Shown here piece by piece: positions 35,435-44,835 of a stretch of DNA of 64,000 bases (position 1 is its first letter; each line of letters starts with the position of its first letter). A program made the translations under genes and the position numbers. The notes under the pieces are model-generated. The model had not been told where the DNA came from, did not search any database, and saw only the letters and a program-made list of their open reading frames with translations. This DNA comes from JAMXLO01 sp963791495. GTDB taxonomy: Bacteria; Pseudomonadota; Alphaproteobacteria; Acetobacterales; Acetobacteraceae. Location: contig CAWBST010000002.1 of NCBI GenBank assembly GCA_963791495.1, positions 186,001 to 250,000 of the forward strand. Direction: 5' to 3'.

Positions 35435-36081
35435 CTGGGCCCAGTTTCAGCGGAATTGCTTGAAGACGGGCCCGCGCTCAGCCAATAAGGAACTCAAGCG
35501 CAAGTGGGCCGCGACCGCTGTGTTATCGGCAGGGCTCGGGTCACGGGAGTCGAGGCCAATGATGCGTCGTCGTCACATTCCACGCCCGTCGAGGTCCCAC
35601 TTTTACCGAGCGCGATGGATGCCTATATTCCCACTGCCGGTCCGCCGGCTACGGCGATAAACGGTGCGTGGAATAAGCGTAGTGGACCCGGGGGCAGTGC
35701 CCGGCGCCTCCACCATTGCGGGGGCGACACAGGCTCGACACGCGCGGTAAAGGCGTATCTTTCGCTCGGCATGGTTCCGCCGTTATCGGGCCATTCTACA
35801 AGTGCCAATGACAATGAGGCGCTCGCTGTCGCTGCATAAGCGATAAGCGCGGTTCGGGGGGCACCGGGCAACAGAAGCCCCCCACTTCACGCCTCCTGGC
35901 TTCCATTGCGCCGGGCCGTTCTCAAGTATGACTTGTAGAGGCTGCTCTTGGCGCGTGTATCTTCCGGCGATAGCCGCGCAAGTGCGCCGACATGTCGCGA
36001 GGCGACATGTCTTGTCCTCATCGTTCACTCCGGCGCAACATGGCTGGAAGCGACGGCGGCAACCCGGAAGGAGCACGTCCG
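35435..36081 (+). other. Intergenic stretch without convincing gene
   Basis: Between the regulator and the deacetylase I see only short overlapping frames on both strands with no family resemblance or ribosome binding site. It may hold the deacetylase promoter. Confidence 0.5.
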
Positions 36082-36987
36082 ATGAACGACGCGACGCAGC
36101 AGCCGATCGAGCAGCCCTGGCAGTGGTCAGAGGCGACCTGGCGCCGCATCGTCGGTCGTGCGCGTGCAGGCCGCAGTTTGAAGCCCAGCGCCTGGCCCGA
36201 TGGCGCCCGGTGCGCGGTGGCGATCAGCTTCGACGCCGACCACGAGACGATCCCGCTGCGCGAAGCTGACGAGAGCCCGATGCGGATCAGCCAGGGTCAG
36301 TACGGCAACCGCCAGGCAATGCCTCGTATCCGTCGTCTCCTCGAGCGGGAGGCGATTCCGGCCTCTTTCTTCTATCCCGCGGTATCGGCGCTGCTTCATC
36401 CCGAGGAGGTACGCGCAACTGCCGATGATGGGCATGAGATCGGCATCCACTCGTGGATCCATGAGGCGAACACTACCCTGACCCGTGACGCCGAACGCGA
36501 TCTGACATTCCGCGCCGCCGAGACGCTGGCGCGCTTGGCCGGTCGCAACCCCGTGGGAATGCGCACCGCGAGTTGGGATTTTTCGGTGAACACGCTCGAC
36601 ATCGTGCGCGAACTGGGGCTGCTGTACGACAGCTCTCTGATGGCGGACGACGATCCATACGAGATCATGGATGCGGGTGAACCGACTGGGATCGTTGAAT
36701 TGCCTCCGGAGTGGATTCGCGATGACGCGGTATATTTCAACTTCGTCCGCTTCTCAGCGCTGCGGCCTTACACGCCGCCTTCTGCCGTGGAGGAGATATT
36801 CACCGCCGAGTTCGACGGAGCCTGGGACGAGGGCGGGCTGTTCCTGCTGACCATGCATCCGCATATCACTGGGCACCGCTCCCGCCTGCCGCTGCTGGAG
36901 CGGTTGATCAGGCATATGAAGGCGCGGGGAAAATGCTGGTTTGCCACGCACGAGCAGGTGGCGCGGTGGTGCAAGGAGAATGCGTGA
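36082..36987 (+). CDS. Polysaccharide deacetylase family protein (NodB fold, PuuE-like)
   Basis: This 301-residue protein has a NodB homology domain. The first motif is SFDADHE (Asp51, Asp53), and the metal-binding HSWIHE gives His123 and His127. It then contains GMRTASWDFSVNTLDIVRELGLLYDSS and LTMHPHITGHRSRLPLLE. This type resembles cytoplasmic deacetylases of the PgdA/PuuE group, which hydrolyse amides such as allantoin, rather than secreted chitin deacetylases. It lacks a signal peptide. ATG 36082 has AAGGAG 9 nt upstream. The next gene is a convergent gamma-glutamyltransferase-like enzyme. Confidence 0.85.
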   Translation: MNDATQQPIEQPWQWSEATWRRIVGRARAGRSLKPSAWPDGARCAVAISFDADHETIPLREADESPMRISQGQYGNRQAMPRIRRLLEREAIPASFFYPAVSALLHPEEVRATADDGHEIGIHSWIHEANTTLTRDAERDLTFRAAETLARLAGRNPVGMRTASWDFSVNTLDIVRELGLLYDSSLMADDDPYEIMDAGEPTGIVELPPEWIRDDAVYFNFVRFSALRPYTPPSAVEEIFTAEFDGAWDEGGLFLLTMHPHITGHRSRLPLLERLIRHMKARGKCWFATHEQVARWCKENA

Positions 36988-37024
36988 AGCGGTTGTCGCC
37001 TTTGGATCGGGCGTTAAGGCCGTA

Positions 37025-38602
37025 CTACATCTGCGCCACCGCGCCAGACCAGGGTGAGGCGGCGTCGCTGATCCCGGTTCGCGTGCCGTCGGCCGCCTGA
37101 ACGATCACATTCGGGCAAGCAAAGTTGATCGGCACCGCGTTGTGCTCGACTACCTGTAGCTCGCCATCCGCCGCCAGCGCCTCCAGCACCGCGGCGGGCA
37201 GGCGCGAATCTGCGCTCGCACCATCAACGCTGGAGACATCGATGCGCGGGTGGTGCGCCGCGGTCTCAACGTCCATGCCGAAATCGGCGATGAAGGTCAT
37301 AAGCTGGAACACCGCCGCCAAGATCCGGCGTCCGCCCGAGGCCCCACCGGCGATAAACGGCCGACCATTCTCCGCCAGGATGATCGGCAGCATGTTGCAC
37401 AGGGGCCGCTTGCCCGGGGCAATGCCATTCGGCACGCCGGGCCGCGGATCGAACCACATCATGCCATTGTTCAGCAGCACCCCTGTCTGCGGGAGCAGCA
37501 CACGGCTGCCGAACGACGACATAAGCGTGGTGGTCATCGCCACCGTGTTGCCGTCGGCGTCGCACGCCGTCAGGTGCGTGGTGCAGCTTTCCGCCGCCAG
37601 CGGCTCGGATTCACCAAGACCGGCGAACCTCTCGGCATACGCAGACTTCATCACGCGAGCCAGCGAGCGATACCAGGCGGGCGACGGCTCGCCGCCGTCA
37701 TACGGCGCATCGGCCATGCCCTCCAGTACGCGCTTCAGCGTCGGTGCCGCGGTTAGTCCGCCCGTGAGCTGCAGCGTGCGGCCGCGCCAGCCGACCTGAT
37801 CCGCCGGCCAGGTGCGCACATGGCAGTTGCGCAGGTCTTCCAGCGACAGCACACCGCCCAGGGCTTTGGCATCGGCGGCGACCGCGGCGGCAATTTCGCC
37901 CTCGTAGAAATCTTGCAGACCCGCTTTGCCGAGACGCTCCAGTGTCTCCGGCAGGTTGCCCTGGCGGAAGAAGCCCGGCTTTCCCTGGTAGGGAGGCACG
38001 GGCGGCAGACCGTTGGGCAGATAGACCGATGCCGTGTGTGGATAGAGGCGGATCGCAGCGGCCGAGGTGGCGACCTTCAGTGCGGTGTACCAGTCCTGCG
38101 GCAGACCACGCTTCGCCAGCGCGATTGCTGGGGCGATCACCTCGGACAACGGTAGGCGGCCCCACTGCCGATGCATGTACTCGTAGCCTGCGACCGAAGC
38201 GGGAATAGCGACAGACAGCGGGCCGTGGATGTTGATGTCGCCTTGGACCTCCGGCCAGGCGAACAGGTCCGTGGTCATGCGTCCCGTCAGCTTGTAGCGC
38301 CCGGGATCGGTGGCGGCCGGCGCCCGGGGTCCGAAGTCGACCACCTCGGCACGCGACTGGCCGACGCGATGCACCAGGGCGAAGCCGATACCGCCCAGGC
38401 CGGAGTTCCATGGCTCATGCGTCGCGAGTGCGAGCGCCGTTGCCACTGCCGCATCGATCGCGTTGCCGCCGGCGTCGAGCACGGCGACGCCGGCCTCGGC
38501 CGCGCCCTTGGCCTGGGACACGACCATGCCGCGGCGGCCCTTCGCCGATGGCTTGCTGAGCCGCCAGTGCTGCGTGACATGTGGCGGTGGTGTGTAGTGC
38601 AT
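37025..38602 (-). CDS. Gamma-glutamyltransferase family Ntn-hydrolase
   Basis: This 525-residue protein starts MHYTPPPHVTQHWRLSKPSA. The N-terminal GNAIDAAVATALALATHEPWNSGLGG and the processing-site region SCTTHLTACDADGN (Thr near residue 340) are diagnostic of the GGT family. The small-subunit part has GVLLNNGMMWFDPRPG and GGRRILAAVFQLM. No signal peptide is seen, so it is probably cytoplasmic. Cytoplasmic GGT homologues include oxamate amidohydrolase (HpxW) of purine catabolism, so the substrate need not be glutathione. Its start faces the nnrU-like gene. Confidence 0.88.
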   Translation of the reverse strand: MHYTPPPHVTQHWRLSKPSAKGRRGMVVSQAKGAAEAGVAVLDAGGNAIDAAVATALALATHEPWNSGLGGIGFALVHRVGQSRAEVVDFGPRAPAATDPGRYKLTGRMTTDLFAWPEVQGDINIHGPLSVAIPASVAGYEYMHRQWGRLPLSEVIAPAIALAKRGLPQDWYTALKVATSAAAIRLYPHTASVYLPNGLPPVPPYQGKPGFFRQGNLPETLERLGKAGLQDFYEGEIAAAVAADAKALGGVLSLEDLRNCHVRTWPADQVGWRGRTLQLTGGLTAAPTLKRVLEGMADAPYDGGEPSPAWYRSLARVMKSAYAERFAGLGESEPLAAESCTTHLTACDADGNTVAMTTTLMSSFGSRVLLPQTGVLLNNGMMWFDPRPGVPNGIAPGKRPLCNMLPIILAENGRPFIAGGASGGRRILAAVFQLMTFIADFGMDVETAAHHPRIDVSSVDGASADSRLPAAVLEALAADGELQVVEHNAVPINFACPNVIVQAADGTRTGISDAASPWSGAVAQM

Positions 38603-38668
38603 GGCTTGTATCCCTCGTGCTCCTGTCGAATGGTCCGTCGCCATTGAGCACAAGGCAAGGGAGCTCAT

Positions 38669-39345
38669 ATGGGTGTTCTCCTGATCGCGGCTCTTGTCTG
38701 GATCGGTATCCACATCGGTATTGCCGGGACCTGGTTCCGCGACGTGATCGTGGCACGTATCGGGGATGGCCCGTTCCGTGGACTGTTCTCGCTGCTTTCG
38801 ATCGTCGTCATCGTGTTTCTGGTGCAGGCCTGGAGTGCCACCGAGACGACACCGCTCTGGTACGCGCCGGTCTGGCTGCGCTGGTGCTCGCGGCGGCGAT
38901 GCTGGTGGCATTCGTGCTGTTCGTCGCCTCGGTGACCCGGCGCAATCCCACGATGATCAGCGGCGAGACGGCGTTGGCGCAGCCGCCGCGCGGCATCCAG
39001 CGCGTCACGCGCCATCCGATGCTGTGGTCATTCGCGTTGTGGTCGGCCGTGCACATTATCGGCAATGGCGATACGGCGGCACTCGTGTTCTTCGGCGCCT
39101 TCCTGGTGACCGCCCTCGCGGGCATGCCGTCGATCGATGCCAAGCTGGCGCGGCGGGATCCGGCGACCTGGCAGACTCTGTCGGCAGCCACCTCCATCGT
39201 GCCGTTCGCTGCGATCGCGCAAGGGCGCAACCGCTTCGTGCCGGGCGAGATCGGCTGGCCGACGGCGCTGATCGGGGTGGTCGCGTGGGCCATGGTGCTG
39301 CGCCTGCATCCCTGGCTTTTCGGCGTGGCGCCGGTTGCTATGTGA
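38669..39345 (+). pseudogene. NnrU family membrane protein, frameshifted
   Basis: Residues 1-72 in one frame (MGVLLIAALVWIGIHIG ... PLWYAPVWLRW) continue in another frame as LVLAAAMLVAFVLFVASVTRRNPT through the end. Supplying one base after the TGG codon at 38882-38884 joins them into a single polytopic membrane protein of about 226 aa. RVTRHPMLWSFALWSAVHIIGNGD is the family core. NnrU-like proteins occur near denitrification genes, but their role is unclear. The break could be a sequencing error or a real mutation. The gene is divergent from the GGT gene. Confidence 0.75.
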
Positions 39346-39387
39346 CCGGGCATGGTTGAACGTGGCGGGAGCAACACGAGAACCACC

Positions 39388-40338
39388 ATGTACCTTAACC
39401 GCTTCGCCGACACGGCCGAACCGCTCGACATGACGCAGACGGAGGAATTCCGTCTGCTCTGCGCCAGCGCCGCCGACCTCGGCATTTCGCACGCGCCCGA
39501 CACGCAATACCGTTCGCGCAACATCGTCCTGCGGCAGCTGCGGTTCCATTTCCTGGAGTGGGGCGCGCCGGATGCGCCTGCGGTCGTGCTACTGCATGGC
39601 GGGCATCAGTCGGCGCATTCCTGGGACCTGGTCAGCCTGCACTTGGCGCAGCGGTTCCGCGTGCTTGCGCTCGATCAGCGCGGACATGGCGACAGCGAAT
39701 GGGCGCGCGATGTCTCCTATACCAATCACGAGATGTCGCTGGATGCAGAGGCATTCATCGCCGCGTTGGGGCTCGAACGGCCCATCCTGATGGGCCACTC
39801 GATGGGTGGGCGCAATTCAATGCTACTGGTGCGACACAGTCCTTCTCTGCTGCGGGCGCTGGTGATCGTCGATGTCGGGCCGGAGGTCTCAGATCGCGGT
39901 CGCGCGGTGATCGCCGGCTTCGTGCGTGACAACGAGGAGTTTGACGACCTGGAGCACTTCGTACGCAACGTGCAGCAGTACGATCCCTACCGTAGCAGAG
40001 AACACATCGAGCGCACCGTGAAGTACAACATGCTGCAGCGGGCGGACGGGAAGTTCGTCAGCAAGTGCGATGCGAACCCGCGCCGGTTGGGAGTCGTTCG
40101 CGGAACGGGGCCACTGGAGAACATCACGCTCGAGGATGCGCGCGCATTCGACCTGCCTGTGCTGCTGGTGCGCGGCGCAAACTCCCGCATCCTCACCGCG
40201 GACGCTGCGGAGCGTTTCTGCGATGCATTGCCGCAGGGAACGCTGACGACCGTGCCGAACTGCGGCCACAACGTGCATGGACAGAACACGAAGGGGTTCA
40301 TCGAGGCGACGACAGATTTTCTCGCCTCTTTCGTTTGA
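39388..40338 (+). CDS. Alpha/beta hydrolase
   Basis: This 316-residue protein has the classic hydrolase fold: VVLLHGGHQSAHSWDL (HGG oxyanion loop at about residue 70), ALDQRGHGDSEW, the nucleophile elbow GHSMGG with Ser138, FDLPVLLVRGANSRIL, and a C-terminal GHNVHG with the catalytic His. Members include esterases, lactonases and haloperoxidase-like enzymes, so substrate is unknown. ATG 39388 is preferred; 39352 and 39430 are other in-frame ATGs. It converges on the large oxidoreductase gene, 20 nt away. Confidence 0.82.
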   Translation: MYLNRFADTAEPLDMTQTEEFRLLCASAADLGISHAPDTQYRSRNIVLRQLRFHFLEWGAPDAPAVVLLHGGHQSAHSWDLVSLHLAQRFRVLALDQRGHGDSEWARDVSYTNHEMSLDAEAFIAALGLERPILMGHSMGGRNSMLLVRHSPSLLRALVIVDVGPEVSDRGRAVIAGFVRDNEEFDDLEHFVRNVQQYDPYRSREHIERTVKYNMLQRADGKFVSKCDANPRRLGVVRGTGPLENITLEDARAFDLPVLLVRGANSRILTADAAERFCDALPQGTLTTVPNCGHNVHGQNTKGFIEATTDFLASFV

Positions 40339-40358
40339 AATCGAAGGCCTGCTGCCGC

Positions 40359-43235
40359 CTACCCGAACCGTTCCAGCCGGTAGTGAGGATCGACTGTCTC
40401 ACCACTCACTGCATCGGCGGTGATACGCCCGATAATCGGACCCAGGGTGTAGCCGTTCGCACTCACTGCATTGAAGAACCCAGGCATTGCAGGCGCCTCG
40501 CCCAGGATCGGTGCACGGTCGATGGCCGGGTTGATGCCGGTCCAGGAGCGGATGAACGACAGGCTGCGCAATGCGGGAAGAGCGCGCGCGCAGACCCACA
40601 GGTTGCCTTCAATGTTGCGGCGCAGGTTGTGCGTTCGCCCAGTAGCCGGATCGAAGCCGCCGAACCAGCCACCCCCGACCAGGAAGCCGCCGCTCGCTTG
40701 CTGCTTCAGTGACAGATGCCGGTTGGCAAGTGCGACAAGGTGCTTCGTCATCGGAGGCGCCGGCTCGGTGACAATGACCTGTTGCACCGTGCCGGTAACC
40801 GGAAGATCGAGCCCCACCATCTTGCCGACGCGCGCCGCCCACGGCCCTGCCGCGTTTACAATGCGCCCGGCAATGATCACCCCCTTCGTCGTTTGCGCAC
40901 GCCACGCAGCGCCATCACGGGAAATCCCCTGCACCTCCGCGCCGCGCAACAGACGGGCGCCGGCATGTTGCGCAAGCTTCAGCACTGCCATCGTGCCACG
41001 CAGCGGGTCTCCATAGCCCTCGGCCGGGACGAAGTCTGCGCCGACTATGTGCTCTGACAACGCCGGCGCCAGGGCGCGCAGTTCGTTGGTACCGAGCACG
41101 TGGCTTTCGATGCCCCACCGCCGTTCCATCGCCGATTTGCGGCGCAGCCAGTCGAGCCCCGGTGCGTCCTCGGCCAGCATGAGGCCGCCCTCGGTGCGGA
41201 TGCCGAGGTCCTCGCCGGCCTCCGCAGCGATCTCCTTCCACAGTGCAATAGAGCGTGGCGCGAGCGGCAGCGTGTGTGCCGCCTGGCCGCCATCCTCGGG
41301 CGTCTCGCCGGTGAAGTCATATGACAGCAGTTGCACGTGCAGGCTGCCGGCGTTGGCGGTACTCGCCGCCATGCCAGCCTCGTCCCGTTCGGCGAGCAGC
41401 ACGTCGGCGCCGTCACGCGCGAGATAATAGGCGCTGCACAGACCGGCGAGGCCGCCGCCGATCACCAGCACATCGCAGCGTCGCGTCTCCTGAGGCGCCT
41501 TCGGCAATCGGTGCAGATGTAGTGGCGGGGCAGGCATTTGCAGCAGTGGTGCCTCGAATTCGGGCGCCTCGACCATCAGCGGCGCCGCCGGCACGGGACG
41601 CAGCGGTGTGCGCGGTGCAGCGAATGCGAAATCGTCGGGCGTATCGGGACAAAATCGTGCCACAATGGCAGCACAGAAGCGCCCCTGGCAGCGCCCCATG
41701 CCGGCGCGCGTTGCCTTCTTCAGCGCCGGGAGGGATGTGAGGCCGTTCGCCAGTTCCTCGCGCAGACGGCCAGCGGTTACCTCCTCGCAGCGGCAGACGA
41801 TGGTTTCGTCGGCCAAAGAGCCAGATTGCAGCGACGGCGGCCGGAACAGTCTCCAGAGCGCATTCTGGAATCCGACAGCCCGCCGCAGCGCCGCTTGCGT
41901 CGCTCGTTCGTCAGGCGCGTGAAGACCGAGATCGCGTGCCGCCGCCAGGCCCGCCAGCCGGCCGCGTGCCATGGCGACGCGTGCCCCGCCGAGTGACGCT
42001 CCGTCCCCGACAGCAAACACATCGGGCACCGATGTGCGCCCGTCGTCGTCCGTTTCGCACGCCAGATGGCCGAGACCGACATCGACAAATCGCTGCTTCG
42101 CGCCAAGTGTGCGCGCCAGACCCGTCTCAGGTTGGAACCCGAGGTTCAGCGCGACGGCATCGACATCATAAGTGCGGTCCAACCCGCGGGCGGCAATATG
42201 TGCGGTCCGCACACGATTGACGCCTTGCAGGGCGTCCAGCTGCGCCGACCAGAGCACCGGCACGCCGGCACGCTTCAAGGTCAACAGCATGCCGATGCCC
42301 TCGCGCATCAGGCTGGGCGCGGTGCGAACCAAGGTCCAGACCGTGTGCCAGGCAGCCGGGCCAGGCCGCGGCGCCGCTTCCACAACAGCCAACGGCTTCA
42401 CGCCCCCGGCCAGCAGCTCGCAGGCAAGTTGCAGATTGAGTGGCCCGCTGCCGGCGATCAGCACGCGTTCGCCGGGGCAGACGCGCTGCACGCGAACCAG
42501 CGTCTGCAGTGCGCCCGTGGTCATGACGCCAGGAAGAGTCCAGCCGGGCAACGGCACCGGTCTTTCATGTGCTCCGGTTGCCAGCACCAGACGCCTGGGT
42601 CGAAACGTCACCGCGCGGCCTCCGACCACGGCGGCGATCTCGTCGACCGCAAAGGCGCCCCACGCAACGGCGTCGGACTCTATCTGCACGTTCGCGGAGA
42701 CCGCACGATTGCGCAGCGCACTGCCGAGGCGGAATTGCGCATCAGGCGCCGCATCGGCGTGGCTGTCGGCCAGCGGCTTGGCATACTGGCCACCCGGACT
42801 GCTGCGTTCGTCGAGCGCCACGACGGATGCCCCAGCCTCGCCTGCGGCGATGGCAGCGGACAGCCCGGCGAGACCGGCGCCAACCACCAGCACGTCGCAC
42901 TCCCGCTCCTCAGCCGGCACGTCCCCCGGTTCGCTGCCCGGCTCCGCCAGTGGCAACGTCGCGTCGCCGGTGACTACCATGCCGTCGGCCACCTTGGTCA
43001 TGCACGCGCGCTGGCCGATGCGGCCGTCCACGCTCACCACACAGTCGAAACACGCCCCCATGCCGCAGTGCAGCCCGCGCGGTGCGCCACTCGGGGTGTG
43101 GCGGAACGCGACGATGCCAACAGCCGAGAGCGCGGCGGCGATGGTCTCGCCTTCCAGTGCCGCGACCGGAAGGCCATCGAACTGGAACGTGACGGCGCGG
43201 CCGACGCGGCGGACAGACTTGTGGGAAAGGCGCAT
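40359..43235 (-). CDS. Fused 2Fe-2S / FAD / BFD / DAO oxidoreductase (HcnABC- or opine oxidase-like)
   Basis: A single 958-residue chain holds parts normally on three subunits. Residues 1-100 carry a 2Fe-2S domain with Cys57, Cys62, Cys65 and Cys78. From residue 113 (CDVLVVGAGLAGLSAA) an FAD/NAD(P)-type domain follows. Around residues 478-520 is a BFD-like 2Fe-2S site (VCRCEEVTAGRL ... GMGRCQGRFC). From about 586 (CDVLVIGGGLAGLCSAYYL) a DAO-type FAD domain closes the chain. HcnABC, octopine and D-hydroxyproline dehydrogenases use these parts separately. The substrate is probably an N-substituted amino acid. It is divergent from the amidohydrolase gene, 48 bp away. Confidence 0.85.
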   Translation of the reverse strand: MRLSHKSVRRVGRAVTFQFDGLPVAALEGETIAAALSAVGIVAFRHTPSGAPRGLHCGMGACFDCVVSVDGRIGQRACMTKVADGMVVTGDATLPLAEPGSEPGDVPAEERECDVLVVGAGLAGLSAAIAAGEAGASVVALDERSSPGGQYAKPLADSHADAAPDAQFRLGSALRNRAVSANVQIESDAVAWGAFAVDEIAAVVGGRAVTFRPRRLVLATGAHERPVPLPGWTLPGVMTTGALQTLVRVQRVCPGERVLIAGSGPLNLQLACELLAGGVKPLAVVEAAPRPGPAAWHTVWTLVRTAPSLMREGIGMLLTLKRAGVPVLWSAQLDALQGVNRVRTAHIAARGLDRTYDVDAVALNLGFQPETGLARTLGAKQRFVDVGLGHLACETDDDGRTSVPDVFAVGDGASLGGARVAMARGRLAGLAAARDLGLHAPDERATQAALRRAVGFQNALWRLFRPPSLQSGSLADETIVCRCEEVTAGRLREELANGLTSLPALKKATRAGMGRCQGRFCAAIVARFCPDTPDDFAFAAPRTPLRPVPAAPLMVEAPEFEAPLLQMPAPPLHLHRLPKAPQETRRCDVLVIGGGLAGLCSAYYLARDGADVLLAERDEAGMAASTANAGSLHVQLLSYDFTGETPEDGGQAAHTLPLAPRSIALWKEIAAEAGEDLGIRTEGGLMLAEDAPGLDWLRRKSAMERRWGIESHVLGTNELRALAPALSEHIVGADFVPAEGYGDPLRGTMAVLKLAQHAGARLLRGAEVQGISRDGAAWRAQTTKGVIIAGRIVNAAGPWAARVGKMVGLDLPVTGTVQQVIVTEPAPPMTKHLVALANRHLSLKQQASGGFLVGGGWFGGFDPATGRTHNLRRNIEGNLWVCARALPALRSLSFIRSWTGINPAIDRAPILGEAPAMPGFFNAVSANGYTLGPIIGRITADAVSGETVDPHYRLERFG

Positions 43236-43283
43236 GACGCGCCAGCATGACGGAGAAGCCAGACCGGGGCGAGGGAGCGCGAC

Positions 43284-44822
43284 ATGCCCGCATCACTGAT
43301 CCGCAGCCGTGCCATGATCACGCGCGCGCTCGATCGCCATCGCTGGGAGGAGATCACCGACGGCGCCGTGCTGCAGGAGAACGGCACGATCGTCCGGATC
43401 GGCACGTTCGCCGATCTGCACCGAGAGCATCCCGACGTTCCAGTGATCGGCAGCGGCCGGGAGGTCCTCCTGCCCGGCTTCATTAACGGCCATCACCATG
43501 TCGGCCTGACGCCGGTGCAGCTCGGTTCGCCAGATATGCCTCTGGAACTGTGGTTCGTCACGCGCATGGTGATGCGCAACGTCAACCCATATCTCGACAC
43601 GTTGTATTCGGCATTCGAGATGATCGCCTCGGGCATCACCACGGTGCAGCACCTGCATGGCTGGGCGCCAGGCAGGCTGACCGAGGTAGAGGCCCGCTGT
43701 GAAGAGGTCATTCGCGCCTACCATGACGTCGGCATGCGGGTGTCGTATTCGTTCTCGGTCCGCGACCAGAATCGGCTTGTGTATCAGGACGACGCGGCGT
43801 TCGTCGCGAGCCTGCCGCCGGAGCTGCGTGGGCCGGTGCAGCGGTGGTACGACCGCTTCCAGCTCTCTCTCGACGATTTCTTCGCGCTGTTCGAGAGCCT
43901 CCACGGACGCCACCAGAACAAGAGCCGCGTGAAGATTCAGTTGTCGCCGGCCAACCTGCACTGGTGCTCCGATGCGGCACTTGCAAGGTTCGCCGAGACC
44001 TCGCGCAGGTACAGCGTGCCGCTGCACATGCATCTGGTCGAGACGGCGTATCAGAAGGAGTATGCCCGACGCCGTGGTGGTGGTACGGCGGTGGAGTACA
44101 TCGACCGGTTCGGCCTGCTCGGACCGCAGATGACGCTGGGCCACGGCGTGTGGCTCAATCAGGCCGACATCGACCGGCTCGCCGAGACCGGCACCTGCAT
44201 CTGTCACAACTGCTCGTCCAATTTCCGGCTTCGCTCCGGCGTGGCGGCGCTCAATGTGTTCGAGGCGAAAGGGATCAACACCGCGATCGGCCTCGATGAA
44301 GCCGGGATCAACGACGACAGGGACATGCTGCAGGAGATGCGCATGGTGCTGCGCGCGCATCGCGTGCCGGGCATGGATGACGATGTGCCGACGCCGGCTC
44401 AGGTGTTCCGAATGGCGACCTCGGGAGGAGCCAGGACCACAGCGTTCGGCGAACAGTTGGGCGTGCTGGAGCCGGGGCGGGCCGCGGACATGGTGCTGAT
44501 CGACTGGCAACACGTGAGCTGGCCATATCTGAACTCGGAGACACCATTGCTCGACGCGGTACTGCAGCGCGCGAAGACTTCGGGCGTGAAGAGCGTCATC
44601 TGCGACGGCGAGGTGATCTACGTGGATGGCCGCTTCACCAAGGTGGACCGCGATGGCGCATTGCGTGCACTGCATGATGATCTGACCAAGGCGCTGGCGG
44701 ACGACGAGGTGGAACGGCGCAAGCTGTCCAAGGCGCTGCTGCCGCATGTGAAGGCGTTCTACGCCAACTATTTCGACCCGGGCGCACATGAGCCATTCTA
44801 TCGCCCAAGTTCTCGCATCTGA
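43284..44822 (+). CDS. Amidohydrolase family protein (TRZ/ATZ-type)
   Basis: This 512-residue protein has the metal-binding INGHHHVGL motif, HMHLVETAYQKEYA and TLGHGVWLNQADI for the later His ligands, and IGLDEAGINDD with the catalytic Asp. The C-terminal LGVLEPGRAADMVLIDWQHVSWPY is the beta-sandwich domain. The group includes 8-oxoguanine deaminase, atrazine hydrolases and related deaminases. ATG 43284 has GAGGGAG 6 nt upstream. The hydantoinase gene starts 13 nt downstream, so the two form an operon. Confidence 0.85.
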   Translation: MPASLIRSRAMITRALDRHRWEEITDGAVLQENGTIVRIGTFADLHREHPDVPVIGSGREVLLPGFINGHHHVGLTPVQLGSPDMPLELWFVTRMVMRNVNPYLDTLYSAFEMIASGITTVQHLHGWAPGRLTEVEARCEEVIRAYHDVGMRVSYSFSVRDQNRLVYQDDAAFVASLPPELRGPVQRWYDRFQLSLDDFFALFESLHGRHQNKSRVKIQLSPANLHWCSDAALARFAETSRRYSVPLHMHLVETAYQKEYARRRGGGTAVEYIDRFGLLGPQMTLGHGVWLNQADIDRLAETGTCICHNCSSNFRLRSGVAALNVFEAKGINTAIGLDEAGINDDRDMLQEMRMVLRAHRVPGMDDDVPTPAQVFRMATSGGARTTAFGEQLGVLEPGRAADMVLIDWQHVSWPYLNSETPLLDAVLQRAKTSGVKSVICDGEVIYVDGRFTKVDRDGALRALHDDLTKALADDEVERRKLSKALLPHVKAFYANYFDPGAHEPFYRPSSRI

Positions 44823-44835
44823 CCGGAGGCAGTGC

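Noticed and set aside
42066..43250. Antisense 394-codon frame opposite the fused oxidoreductase
   Set aside because: Shadow of a conserved gene; composition is typical of a GC-rich antisense frame.
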